Notes: generated by a model not told the origin, from the letters alone. Positions 24,640 through 32,980 are shown, counted from the first letter of the stretch. The stretch: 34,930 nt of DNA from Bacteroidia bacterium (GCA_023151275.1 JAKLJI010000009.1:84287-119216), one strand, 5' to 3'. Made by a program: numbers and translations.

Positions 24640-27019
24640 TTTCAAGCTAAATAAAACCGAAAAGAAAAGACTGTCCTTTCTCCTGATTTGGATGGTCTTT
24701 TCTTTGTTGTTCTGGAATTTTACTACCGGTAAACTCTTTCCGGATACCTATTCCGGTGTATTGCTCGACCGGAATGGAAAATTACTTCAGGCACGCATTG
24801 CCTCCGATGGTCAATGGCGTTTCCCACCCGGAAAAAAAGTTCCGGAAGGATTTAAAACCGCATTGCTACACTTTGAAGACAAACGCTTTTATTACCATCC
24901 CGGGATAGACCCACTACGTGTGGCTAAAGCACTACTTAATCGTATTCAAGGTAAACCAACCAAAAGTGGCGCATCTACACTAAGCATGCAATTGGTGCGC
25001 ATCTCACGCAGGCAAAACAGAACGCTCTATCAGAAAATAATGGAGTCTGTTTTGGCCTTGAGGCTTGAACTTGTTTGGGGAAAAGAAAAGATATTGGATA
25101 CCTGGTGCAGACAGGCTCCTTTTGGAGGCAATGTGGTTGGCATTGATGCTGCTGCCTGGCGATACTTTGGTAAAGATGCATCCTTGCTAAGTCAGGCCCA
25201 ATGCTGTGCTCTTGCAGTACTTCCCAATAGTCCCTCTTTGGTTAGGCCGGGAAAAAACACAAGGCTATTCCTCAAAAAGCGAAACCAGCTCTTGTACAAA
25301 TTAAAACAGAAAGGCCTTTTGTCTGAATCAGATTATCAATTGGCATGTCTTGAGCCTTTGCCCGCAGAACCGCATCCTTTACCGGAAAATGCACCGCACC
25401 TGCTCACCAGTTTACTCGAAGGGAAAATACCAGCCGAGAAGGATGCGGTAAAGGGATTTTTCCAAACCAGCCTGGATGCAACACTTCAAGAAAGGTGCTT
25501 ACAAAAACTTGCTATTCATTATCCGCAATGGGAAGCCAATGGCATTCTGAATGGCGCACTTTTGGTTTTGGATATTGAGAAAAATGAAGTGCTTGCTTAT
25601 GTAGGCAATGTGTATCAACCCCATAAATCAGAGGCCGATTCGTATGTGGATATGATTCCTTCCATGCGAAGTCCAGGCTCAACCTTGAAGCCTGTATTGT
25701 ATGCTGCCATGCAAGAAGATGGACTCCTGCTTCCACATTCCCTAGTGGCCGATATACCCACTGAAATTTCCGGCTATCAACCCAAGAACTTCGACCTAAG
25801 CCACAGCGGCGCTGTTGCAGCAGACGAGGCCCTGGCCAGGTCATTAAATATTCCCGCGGTGCGCATGTTGCAACAATACCGCTATGAACGTTTGCATAGT
25901 TTATTGAAGGAATTGGGATTAAAAGGACTTAGCAAACCGGCCGACCATTATGGACTTTCGCTTATTCTGGGAGGTGGAGAAAATTCCATGTGGCAGCTTG
26001 CCGGCATGTATGCTTCATTGGCACGAAGATTGAATCATTTTACGCGGAATAGCAGCAGGTACTTTGAAAAGGATATTGCCGCTCCAGCAGTTAGCTTGCA
26101 AGGCACGCGCAATTTAGGAGAACCTCTAAAAGAAGTAAATGGCTTGGGTGCAGGTTCAATTTATTTAATGGTGGATGCCATGAAAGAATTGATGCGACCA
26201 GGTGATGAATTGCTCTGGCAACGCTTTTCATCCTCTCGTAAGATTGCATGGAAAACGGGCACGAGCTTTGGCAATCGCGATGCATGGGCCATTGGTTTTG
26301 ACTCCAAATACCTGGTGGCTGTATGGGCAGGAAATGCAGATGGCGAAGGAAAATCTGCTTTGATAGGCCTTCAAATTGCGGCTCCCCTATTATTTGATGT
26401 TTTCCGGGAATTGCCTTATGCCAATTGGTTTGTGAAACCGTATGACCAAATGCAGGAAGTTATTGCCTGTAAAAAAAGCGGATTTCTGGCCGGACCCAAT
26501 TGCGAACAAAGGGATACCATCTGGGTATGTCAGGCGGGCAAGCATGCTCCGGTTTGTCCCTATCATCTAAAAATTCAACTCAGCTCCGATTTAAAATTCA
26601 GGGTAAATGCCGATTGTGAACAGCCCGGGTTACGCGTACAAAAAAACTGGTTTGTATTGCCTCCTGCTATGGAATGGTATTACAAAAATTTGGACCCAAC
26701 CTACCAGGTTTTACCTCCGTTTCGGAGTGATTGCAGCAACAACGAGCAGGTAAAAAATATGGATTTAATTTATCCAAAAAATGGCTCAACCATTTACCTA
26801 CCGAGAAATTTGGACGGTAAAAAACAAAAGGTAGTCTTACAAGCCGCACATCGCAGAAACAGCTCCAAAATCTATTGGAACTTAAATGGCGATTTCATTG
26901 GAGAAACCCGGGAAATTCATCAATTGGCCATTCAACCCGAAGCAGGCACTTACCACCTGGTATTGGTTGATGAATTTGGGGAACGCCTGGAGAAATGGAT
27001 TACGATTGCATCCCAATGA
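24629..27019 (+). CDS. pbpC: penicillin-binding protein 1C (bifunctional)
   Basis: A 796-residue class A PBP, started at the ATG at 24629 (11-base overlap with the alpha-2-macroglobulin gene), directly before the cytoplasmic tail and membrane anchor LLIWMVFSLLFWNFTTG. A GT51 glycosyltransferase has catalytic Glu83 in HFEDKRFYYHPGIDPLRVAKAL and GASTLSMQLVR. A transpeptidase domain has Ser351-Thr-Leu-Lys in SPGSTLKP, Ser405-Leu-Asn and Lys542-Thr-Gly. A C-terminal BiPBP_C beta domain (about 700-796) is characteristic of PBP1C. It polymerises and cross-links peptidoglycan, probably for repair next to the protease trap. Longer upstream readings fall inside the previous gene and are rejected. Confidence 0.95.
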   Translation: MPADFKLNKTEKKRLSFLLIWMVFSLLFWNFTTGKLFPDTYSGVLLDRNGKLLQARIASDGQWRFPPGKKVPEGFKTALLHFEDKRFYYHPGIDPLRVAKALLNRIQGKPTKSGASTLSMQLVRISRRQNRTLYQKIMESVLALRLELVWGKEKILDTWCRQAPFGGNVVGIDAAAWRYFGKDASLLSQAQCCALAVLPNSPSLVRPGKNTRLFLKKRNQLLYKLKQKGLLSESDYQLACLEPLPAEPHPLPENAPHLLTSLLEGKIPAEKDAVKGFFQTSLDATLQERCLQKLAIHYPQWEANGILNGALLVLDIEKNEVLAYVGNVYQPHKSEADSYVDMIPSMRSPGSTLKPVLYAAMQEDGLLLPHSLVADIPTEISGYQPKNFDLSHSGAVAADEALARSLNIPAVRMLQQYRYERLHSLLKELGLKGLSKPADHYGLSLILGGGENSMWQLAGMYASLARRLNHFTRNSSRYFEKDIAAPAVSLQGTRNLGEPLKEVNGLGAGSIYLMVDAMKELMRPGDELLWQRFSSSRKIAWKTGTSFGNRDAWAIGFDSKYLVAVWAGNADGEGKSALIGLQIAAPLLFDVFRELPYANWFVKPYDQMQEVIACKKSGFLAGPNCEQRDTIWVCQAGKHAPVCPYHLKIQLSSDLKFRVNADCEQPGLRVQKNWFVLPPAMEWYYKNLDPTYQVLPPFRSDCSNNEQVKNMDLIYPKNGSTIYLPRNLDGKKQKVVLQAAHRRNSSKIYWNLNGDFIGETREIHQLAIQPEAGTYHLVLVDEFGERLEKWITIASQ

Positions 27020-27092
27020 TGATTCTACTTGTTAAGAAACAAGAAGCGTAATAAACGACAACGTCTATTTATAGAAAATTTAAACAACCCAC

Positions 27093-27123
27093 TTGTTTCC
27101 CATACAGGAAACCTTTAACTTTG
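27093..27123 (+). promoter_or_regulatory. promoter of the toxin-antitoxin operon
   Basis: TTG at 27093-27095, a 20-base spacer and TAACTTTG at 27116-27123, an exact TAnnTTTG match, ending 14 bases before the toxin ATG at 27138. It rules out the longer reading from 27093. Confidence 0.65.
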
Positions 27124-27137
27124 TAAACGACTATAAA

Positions 27138-27479
27138 ATGAAGCCGAATTTTGAAATAGAATTATTAGCTGAAGCAATTGATTTCCTTGAAAATTTAGAT
27201 TCCAAGTCAAGGGAAAAGATTTACTACAATTTAAAAAAATCTCAGTTCGTAAACGACAATGAGCTTTTGAAGAAAGTAAATGAAATCATTTGGGAATTCA
27301 GGACCCTATACAACAATAAAGCTTACAGATTATTTGCATTTTGGGATAAAAAAGACAACAAGGATACCTTTGTAATCGCTACGCATGGGATACTAAAAAA
27401 GACGCAAAAAACACCTCAAAAAGAAATTAAAAAAGCTGAAGAAATTAGGAAACAATACCTCGAACACAAAAAGAAATAG
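27138..27479 (+). CDS. RelE/HigB-family toxin (Gp49-like, PF05973 type)
   Basis: A 113-residue toxin started at the ATG at 27138. It has the family order: strand IELLAEAIDFLENLDSKSREKIYYNLKK, then IIWEFRTLYNNKAYRLFAFWD with the basic and aromatic residues of the RelE fold, the strand TFVIATHGILKKTQKTP and a C-terminal helix with AEEIRKQYLEH. Members cleave mRNA on the ribosome. The toxin precedes the antitoxin, as in HigBA systems, with a gap of two bases. Confidence 0.88.
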   Translation: MKPNFEIELLAEAIDFLENLDSKSREKIYYNLKKSQFVNDNELLKKVNEIIWEFRTLYNNKAYRLFAFWDKKDNKDTFVIATHGILKKTQKTPQKEIKKAEEIRKQYLEHKKK

Positions 27480-27481
27480 CC

Positions 27482-27784
27482 ATGTCTGATAAATTCAAAA
27501 CAGTTTCACTTGACACTCTGCTTGACAAGCATATTGGTAAAATTGGAAGCGCAAAACGTGACCAATTTGAAAATGAATTACGAATTGACCTCCTGGGACA
27601 AGCCATAAAAAACGCCCGACAGGAACGCAATTTAACCCAGGAACAACTCGGCGAACTTGTAGGCGTTCAAAAAGCACAAATCTCCAAAATTGAAAACAGT
27701 GTAAAAAATGCACGCTTTGAAACCATACTAAAAGTTTTCGAAGCTTTGGGTGCTAAAGTAAGCTTTCATGTTGAGCTCGCGTAG
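27482..27784 (+). CDS. HigA-like antitoxin (XRE helix-turn-helix)
   Basis: A 100-residue protein with an N-terminal helical extension and an HTH_3 domain at about residues 36-90: NLTQEQLGELVGVQKAQISKIEN, with NARFETILKVFEALGAKVSF. It should neutralise the preceding toxin and repress the shared promoter; the N-terminal part likely contacts the toxin. No clear operator palindrome was found at the promoter. The operon lies between pbpC and a repeat region, consistent with a mobile module. Confidence 0.9.
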   Translation: MSDKFKTVSLDTLLDKHIGKIGSAKRDQFENELRIDLLGQAIKNARQERNLTQEQLGELVGVQKAQISKIENSVKNARFETILKVFEALGAKVSFHVELA

Positions 27785-27927
27785 ATTATTACGGCTCCAA
27801 ACAAATCTGTAAAATCTAGGGAAACTTGATATAGGAAATTACGCGCGGAGTCTTGACTTTAAATAGATTTTTTTTTCTATCAAACTTGTTGTTGCAGTAA
27901 CGCTAAATGCTGCAAATTGAATATAAT

Positions 27928-28069
27928 CCGGATTATGCATTTGAACTTCGTCATGAGGGCCAAAAGGCCAATGAAATTGGCTTTTCACGAGCATGGCATA
28001 ATGCACTGTTATGGTGAATGAGAGAAACTAAGTTTACGCCCAATTTCAAAGGCATTTTGGGCAGTAATT
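27928..28069 (+). repeat. about 140-nt dispersed element, copy B
   Basis: Closest to 32839-32980 over its whole length. Common words are GATTATGCA, GGCC(A)AAAGGCCAA, GAAATTGGC, GAGCA(T/C)GGCATAAT, TTATGGTG, GCCCAATTTCA(A/C)AGGCATT(T/C)TGGGCA(G/A)TAAT. Local inverted pairs (GGCC..GGCC, CCAAT..ATTGG, GCCCAA..TTGGGC) suggest a structured RNA or DNA. Its first 60 bases also read as NPDYAFELRHEGQKANEIG, which resembles a TPR end. The rest of the gap from 27785 shows no gene. Confidence 0.7.
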
Positions 28070-28082
28070 TCAACCACCTACA

Positions 28083-28260
28083 TCCCTTTTGATTTGAAAA
28101 CGCAGGCTTAGGGATGGACGCGGATAGCCTTTTGGTGGAGCGGCTTGCGGATTTGTGCGCGTGCCGGCGACCCCGGAAGCCCGGCAAAGCCACAAAAGCC
28201 GCTGCCGATACATCCAAAAGCTAGCAGCAACAGCCCGGCCTGCCAATTGCCGCCACTTAT
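28083..28260 (-). repeat. GC-rich intergenic repeat, copy B (inverted)
   Basis: GC-rich block immediately after the dispersed element. On the minus strand it contains GGCTATCCGCGTCCATCCCT, the counterpart of GGGCTATCCGTTGCTGTCCCT at about 32077 on the plus strand, plus GGTCGC and TTTGCCGGGC words also seen in the other copies. ORFs through it are shadows. Confidence 0.55.
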
Positions 28261-28343
28261 TACCCAAGAAATGGAATTATTATTTTTACGATTCTTCGTT
28301 TTGAAAACGGCATGGCGGCATTGCAGGCAAGCCACAAAATTTA

Positions 28344-28604
28344 TTATGAATTACCCGATTGGTCTTTTCGTTTGGCAGCCTTCAACAAGCTTATAAATCC
28401 GAAACTGCCCAAACCTAAAATGAGTAAATACATGTATTTTTCTTTGAGGTAAAAATCAATGGCCAAATAGCCTGCAGCTACCAAAAAAAGTAACAACTTA
28501 ATTAATTTTTCTTGAGAATACGATTTACTCAATCGGGGAACTAGTTTATACATCACAAATACAAGCGCTGCAATTGCGGCAAGAATTAACAATACCTGCT
28601 TCAT
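28344..28604 (-). CDS. small membrane protein
   Basis: An 86-residue protein with three hydrophobic stretches (VLLILAAIAALVFVMYKLV, LIKLLLFLVAAGYLAIDFYL, MYLLILGLGSFGFISLL) and a basic C-terminus (KAAKRKDQ). Its ATG overlaps the stop of the alkaline phosphatase gene by four bases (ATGA), so it is translationally coupled to it. The function is not recognised; it could simply be a passenger of the phosphatase operon. Confidence 0.75.
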   Translation of the reverse strand: MKQVLLILAAIAALVFVMYKLVPRLSKSYSQEKLIKLLLFLVAAGYLAIDFYLKEKYMYLLILGLGSFGFISLLKAAKRKDQSGNS

Positions 28605-29671
28605 TTTTTAAGGCCCATTAATTTGCAGAATTTGTGAAAAATTTCAGTGTTCTCGTAAATTCCCGAAAACAACTCCGCTCCCGGTCCATAGGCAAATACA
28701 GGAACCATAACACCCGAATGTCCACCTGTTGAATAATGCACCTTGAAGGTGGATTTATTTTCTTTATTTTCAATTAAACTTAATCCACCTGTTTCATGGT
28801 CGGCAGTTACCACCACCAATGTATTTCCATCTCGAATGGCCTCGTCGAGCACCTGATTAATTACCTCATTAAAATCAATTAATTCGGCTTTCATGTACTC
28901 GAAAAGATTGTCGTGTCCACCCCAATCAATTTGAGAGCCTTCAACCATGAGGAAATAATTTTTCTTTTTATTATCGAGAAGCAAATTGCTTTGTGCAAGT
29001 CGCGTTGCCTTGGCCAGAAAATCGCCTCGGCCCTGTTGCATGGTTTTCATGCCATTTGAATCGCAGACGTAAATCAGTTTGGGAGCGGCAACTGTTTGCA
29101 GTTCTGTATTGGCTATGCACGTAAATCCCTTGGTCTGAAGTTCAGCAAACAAATCGCGTTTATCGGCACGGTTTTTAAAAAACTTGATACCACCACCTAT
29201 GGCCACATCGCAGGTACCACGACTCAGAAAATCGGCAATGGCATCTTCTGATTTGCGGGAAGGAACATGGGCATAAAAGGAAGCCGGAGTTGCATGGGTA
29301 ACACTTGAGGTTGCAACCACACCGGTTCGCCATCCAAGTGGCTTTATTAATTCAAATAGATTGGGCGATTCCTTGCCAAGACTATCCACACCAATGGCTC
29401 CATTGAATGTTTTTTTGCCAATGGAGAAAACGGTTGCTCCTGCCCCGCTATCGGTTACCCAATTGTCTGATGATGCCGTTTTTGACAAACCAATTACCGG
29501 AAAACGTTCAAAGGCATTTCTTCCGGTATAATGCGCCATTGCTCCAGATATCTGGGTAAGTCCCATACCATCGCCAATTAAAAACACAATGCGCTTGGGC
29601 TGCTTGGGCTTTGCCACAGTTGCTCCTAATAAGCAAGCGGCGGCAAGAAAGAGAATCCACTTTTTTTGCAT
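28601..29671 (-). CDS. alkaline phosphatase (PhoA superfamily)
   Basis: A 356-residue exported enzyme, started at the ATG at 29671 before the signal peptide MQKKWILFLAAACLLGATVA; a TTG at 29686 adds five unneeded residues. Metal and catalytic motifs: VFLIGDGMG (Asp), the nucleophile region VTDSGAGATVFS, VEGSQIDWGGHDN (Asp, His), VTADHETGGL (Asp, His) and STGGHSGVMVPVFAYGPGA (His). It hydrolyses phosphomonoesters in the periplasm. At 356 residues it is shorter than E. coli PhoA and lacks long insertions, like other Bacteroidetes members. Probable induction by phosphate limitation is inferred from the family only; no Pho box was seen. Confidence 0.93.
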   Translation of the reverse strand: MQKKWILFLAAACLLGATVAKPKQPKRIVFLIGDGMGLTQISGAMAHYTGRNAFERFPVIGLSKTASSDNWVTDSGAGATVFSIGKKTFNGAIGVDSLGKESPNLFELIKPLGWRTGVVATSSVTHATPASFYAHVPSRKSEDAIADFLSRGTCDVAIGGGIKFFKNRADKRDLFAELQTKGFTCIANTELQTVAAPKLIYVCDSNGMKTMQQGRGDFLAKATRLAQSNLLLDNKKKNYFLMVEGSQIDWGGHDNLFEYMKAELIDFNEVINQVLDEAIRDGNTLVVVTADHETGGLSLIENKENKSTFKVHYSTGGHSGVMVPVFAYGPGAELFSGIYENTEIFHKFCKLMGLKK

Positions 29672-29824
29672 ACTGCAAATCAACAAAAAATAGAGACAAT
29701 CTGAGGATTGTGGGTATTAAGCTTTTGCAATGCCCTAAAATACAAGATTCCAAAGAGCAGCAATAGCCGGCTGATAGAACCAGCAAAACTAAAAATTTAG
29801 TTGGGGCTACCTAGCCCCTCGCAT

Positions 29825-29854
29825 TTTGCGATTAACCTCCTTTTCCTATTTTCG
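29825..29854 (+). promoter_or_regulatory. probable promoter of the enoyl-CoA hydratase-queA operon
   Basis: TTTG at 29825-29828, an 18-base spacer and TATTTTCG at 29847-29854 (one mismatch to TAnnTTTG), 17 bases before the ATG at 29872. Confidence 0.45.
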
Positions 29855-29871
29855 CTGCAAATTTTTTACCA

Positions 29872-30651
29872 ATGAACTACGAATTTATTTTGGTTGACGA
29901 ACAAGCTCAACCCCATATTGCCCTAATCCGCCTGAATCGTCCCAAAGAACTGAACGCCTTGAACCTGCAATTGATGCTGGAATTGAAAAGTGCCTTGCAG
30001 TCGCTCGACCAAAACGATGCGGTGCGTTGCATTATCATCACCGGAAATGAACAGGCCTTTGCTGCCGGTGCCGACATCAAACAAATGGAATCGCGTACTC
30101 CTGTCGACCTCATCAAAATTGACCAATTTGAAACCTGGGATCAAATTCGTAAAACCTCTAAACCGGTTATTGCCGCTGTTTCCGGATTTGCATTGGGTGG
30201 TGGCTGCGAACTGGCCATGCTTTGCGATATGATTGTAGCCTCAGAATCGGCCAAGTTTGGACAACCAGAAATAAAAATTGGTATAATGCCCGGAGCAGGC
30301 GGAACCCAACGCCTTACACGTGCTGTTGGCAAAGCATTGGCCATGGAAATGGTGCTTACCGGAAAATTTATCTCGGCCCAGGAAGCCCATGCAGCCGGAC
30401 TTATCAACCGCGTTGTGCCCGATGAACTTTACCTAGACGAAGCCTTTAAACTGGCCAAAGAAGTCGCAGCCATGAGTCCAATCTCCATCCGTTTGGCCAA
30501 AGAAAGTGTGCTCAAAGCCTTTGAAACCGGCTTGCAGGAAGGATTATTTTTTGAGCGTAAAAACTTTTACCTCACATTTACGTCTGAAGATCAGAAGGAA
30601 GGCATGAAAGCCTTCATCGAAAAACGTAAACCTGATTTCAAAGGTGTCTAA
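29872..30651 (+). CDS. enoyl-CoA hydratase
   Basis: A 259-residue crotonase-family enzyme. It has the oxyanion-hole segment AFAAGADIKQM, the first catalytic Glu in GGGCELAMLCD and the second in FGQPEIKIGIMPGAGGTQRL, the pair needed for hydration of 2-enoyl-CoA in fatty-acid oxidation. The length is normal and the C-terminal helices (FFERKNFYLTFTSEDQKEGMKAF) are typical. It shares 8 bases with the queA start, so the two are co-translated although their pathways are unrelated. Confidence 0.94.
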   Translation: MNYEFILVDEQAQPHIALIRLNRPKELNALNLQLMLELKSALQSLDQNDAVRCIIITGNEQAFAAGADIKQMESRTPVDLIKIDQFETWDQIRKTSKPVIAAVSGFALGGGCELAMLCDMIVASESAKFGQPEIKIGIMPGAGGTQRLTRAVGKALAMEMVLTGKFISAQEAHAAGLINRVVPDELYLDEAFKLAKEVAAMSPISIRLAKESVLKAFETGLQEGLFFERKNFYLTFTSEDQKEGMKAFIEKRKPDFKGV

Positions 30652-31876
30652 TCTGCCCGAAAACCCAAAACACATATCCATTGCGGAGTTCAGCTACGAA
30701 CTGCCCGATGAAAACATAGCTCGCTATCCGCTTGCACAACGCGATGCCAGCAAACTGCTTTACTACAAAAAGGGAAACATTGAACACCATAGCTTCAAAA
30801 ACCTTCCCGAGCTATTGCCTCAAAATTCCTGTTTGGTATTTAATGATACCCGGGTAATTCATGCCCGCATGATTTTCAGGAAAGAAAGCGGGGCCTTTAT
30901 CGAAATCTTTATTCTGGACCCTGCCCAGCCTGCCAATTATTACGACTGCTTCCACCAGCACCAAAGCTGCACCTGGAATTGCATGGTTGGAAACCTGAAA
31001 CGCTGGAAAGGCGATATCCTGAAGCGGGATTTGCACATCAACGGACAAGCCCTGGAATTGGAAGCTCAGTTGATAGAACGCAACGAAGAAGGCGCCAGGG
31101 TGCAATTTAGCTGGACAGGAAATTTCCCCTTTTCGGAAGTACTTGAACAAGCAGGCACCTTACCCATTCCACCCTATTTAAACCGCGAAACCGAATCGAG
31201 CGATGAGCAAAACTACCAAACCATATTTGCCCGCAACGAAGGCTCGGTAGCCGCACCCACAGCCGGACTGCACTTTACCCCGGCGGTAATGGAATCGCTT
31301 GCCAGGAAAGGGCATAGTACCCGCGAAATCACCCTGCATGTTGGAGCAGGAACCTTTAAACCGGTAAGCGCACCTACACTTCAGGGACATGCCATGCACG
31401 AAGAAACGCTCATGATTCACCTGGATGTGGTGGATGAATTGTGCAAGCGACTCGAAAACAAACAGCCCATTATTGCAGTAGGAACAACCAGCTGCCGAAG
31501 TCTGGAAAGCCTGTATTGGCATGCACTTCGCGTAGAAATGGGATTAACCGCCATCGACGATTTTCATGTACGCCAGTGGGATCCTTACGAGTTAATTCCC
31601 GCATTGCCCGCCGATATGGTGCTAAAGAACCTAAGCAAACGCCTGCGCAAGCGCGGACAAACAGGCATAGCAGGAAAAACAGGCTTGCTTATTGCACCGC
31701 CTTACCAATACAAAATCATCACCGGACTCATCACCAATTTCCACCAACCCCAAAGCACACTCTTGCTATTGGTAGCCGCATTGGTAGGCAAAAATTGGAA
31801 AACCATTTACCAGGAAGCCCTTCACAACAAGTACCGCTTTTTGAGTTATGGCGATAGCAGTTTATTGCTTCCCTAA
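30644..31876 (+). CDS. queA: tRNA preQ1 ribosyltransferase-isomerase
   Basis: A 410-residue enzyme of queuosine synthesis that transfers the ribosyl part of S-adenosylmethionine to preQ1 in tRNA. It starts at GTG 30644, overlapping the hydratase stop. Family motifs: FSYELPDENIARYPLAQRDASKLL, LVFNDTRVIHAR, TLPIPPYLNR, SVAAPTAGLHFTP, LHVGAGTFKPV, MHEE, TTSCRSLES and LITNFHQPQSTLLLLVAAL. It is longer than E. coli QueA (about 356), with an insertion in the first beta domain around residues 85-150 (HQHQSCTWNCMVGNLKRWKG), as often seen in Bacteroidetes. Confidence 0.96.
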   Translation: MSNLPENPKHISIAEFSYELPDENIARYPLAQRDASKLLYYKKGNIEHHSFKNLPELLPQNSCLVFNDTRVIHARMIFRKESGAFIEIFILDPAQPANYYDCFHQHQSCTWNCMVGNLKRWKGDILKRDLHINGQALELEAQLIERNEEGARVQFSWTGNFPFSEVLEQAGTLPIPPYLNRETESSDEQNYQTIFARNEGSVAAPTAGLHFTPAVMESLARKGHSTREITLHVGAGTFKPVSAPTLQGHAMHEETLMIHLDVVDELCKRLENKQPIIAVGTTSCRSLESLYWHALRVEMGLTAIDDFHVRQWDPYELIPALPADMVLKNLSKRLRKRGQTGIAGKTGLLIAPPYQYKIITGLITNFHQPQSTLLLLVAALVGKNWKTIYQEALHNKYRFLSYGDSSLLLP

Positions 31877-31909
31877 GAAACCAAATAAACAAATTCTTAA
31901 AATTCTTGC

Positions 31910-32230
31910 TTAGGTGGGCGAGCCTGCCCGGGAAAATTTTTCACTCATTCGAAATTGAGAGCGGGCAGGCCGGGCCATCCACTCCTAGTCCTCGCCTGAA
32001 TAAAGCACTGCTGTAAGCGGGATGCAAGAGCTTCCTTTGGTCGCTTTGCCCCCGCAACAGCAGCAGCTTTCTCAGTCTGTGGGCTATCCGTTGCTGTCCC
32101 TTTCGCAAAGGGGCGTTGCCCATACCAAAAACAAAACCTATGCACAAGGCTCCAAACCTCATTCTGTACCTAAAGGCAGGGTAAAGGTTGCGGCTCCTTA
32201 TCTTATACCCCTTATTTTGTTCCTAAAGGC
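31910..32230 (+). repeat. GC-rich intergenic repeat, copy C
   Basis: GC-rich, with a strong hairpin at its start (GCCTGCCCG 31922-31930 / CGGGCAGGC 31962-31970, inner CTCA..TGAG pairing). Next come TCCTCGCCTGAA, GGTCGCTTTGCC, GGGCTATCCGTTGCTGTCCCT, TCGCAAAGG and CATACC, the same order of words as copy A at 10.8 kb. ORFs here are artefacts of the composition. From 32231 to 32558 the sequence returns to AT-rich and shows no gene or repeat that I can support. Confidence 0.6.
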
Positions 32231-32558
32231 ATATGGAATGCAATTCAATTTCACCTTGGGTAATCCTCCAGAAAAACTACTCGGTAATCGTTTTATTAGG
32301 GTCTGAGATTGAACAATCTACTTTATTAAAAATCGTTTTTAAACCTTAATAAAGGTTTATCGACGATGAGCCACTCGCAAATACAGAAGTTGCGCACTAT
32401 AAAAATATCACGCAATGGCAAACCGAAATCTTCTCAGTCATAGTGTAGGACAAAACAAATCCTGGATTCAAATAAAACCAGAAGCCTAAGTTGATGGACT
32501 TTCCTCCCGAATTAGGGATATCAAAGGAGAGGCTTATCATAAAGAAACCGGCTGAAGA

Positions 32559-32795
32559 GTGCCGTATGAAAAAAAAGCCCGCCAACACTTAAGAACCCAA
32601 TTGGCTAATTTAGAGGTAGTAATCCAAAGCGAAAAACAAGTAATTGAAACCGTACAAGAGGAATTGCCTGGCAAGCTTGAATTAGGAGAAGATGAGAAAA
32701 CAGCGGTTTGGAAGTTAATCGAAAAACCTACACTTAACAAGTATAGTCAAAACGCCATAAAGTATGTTGATTTACTCTGCCTGATTGCGGCTTAA
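32559..32795 (+). CDS. short hypothetical ORF (doubtful)
   Basis: A 78-codon open frame opening with GTG four bases after a stop. The product is charged and helical (RQHLRTQLANLEVVIQSEKQ, VIETVQEELPGKLELGEDEK) and ends in a hydrophobic DLLCLIAA. Composition is protein-like but there is no recognised family, signal or promoter. It sits in an island of debris between two repeat copies, so it could be a gene fragment. Confidence 0.3.
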   Translation: MPYEKKARQHLRTQLANLEVVIQSEKQVIETVQEELPGKLELGEDEKTAVWKLIEKPTLNKYSQNAIKYVDLLCLIAA

Positions 32796-32838
32796 TGAAC
32801 ACATTCAATTGCGCAATGATGATATCAACCTTGAACCC

Positions 32839-32980
32839 AGATTATGCAATAGCACATCGTAATGAAGGCCCAAAGGCCAAAGAAATTGGCAGTTTAGTGA
32901 GCACGGCATAATTCTCTTTTATGGTGCCTGAGCGTAACTGAGTTCAGGCCCAATTTCACAGGCATTCTGGGCAATAATAA
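32839..32980 (+). repeat. about 140-nt dispersed element, copy C
   Basis: Full-length match in word order to copy B (see the shared GATTATGCA, AAAGGCCAA, GAAATTGGC, GGCATAAT, TTATGGTG, GCCCAATTTCACAGGCATTCTGGGC). It ends where recombinase coding sequence begins, so the element appears to have replaced the 5' half of the recombinase gene. Confidence 0.7.

Noticed and set aside
28070-28396. Overlapping ORFs in the 28.1-28.3 kb block
   Set aside because: They cross the repeat elements in several frames and have low-complexity Ala/Pro/Arg-rich products.
31941-32306. ORFs on both strands in the GC-rich block near 32 kb
   Set aside because: Same reason: composition of the repeat, overlapping frames on both strands.
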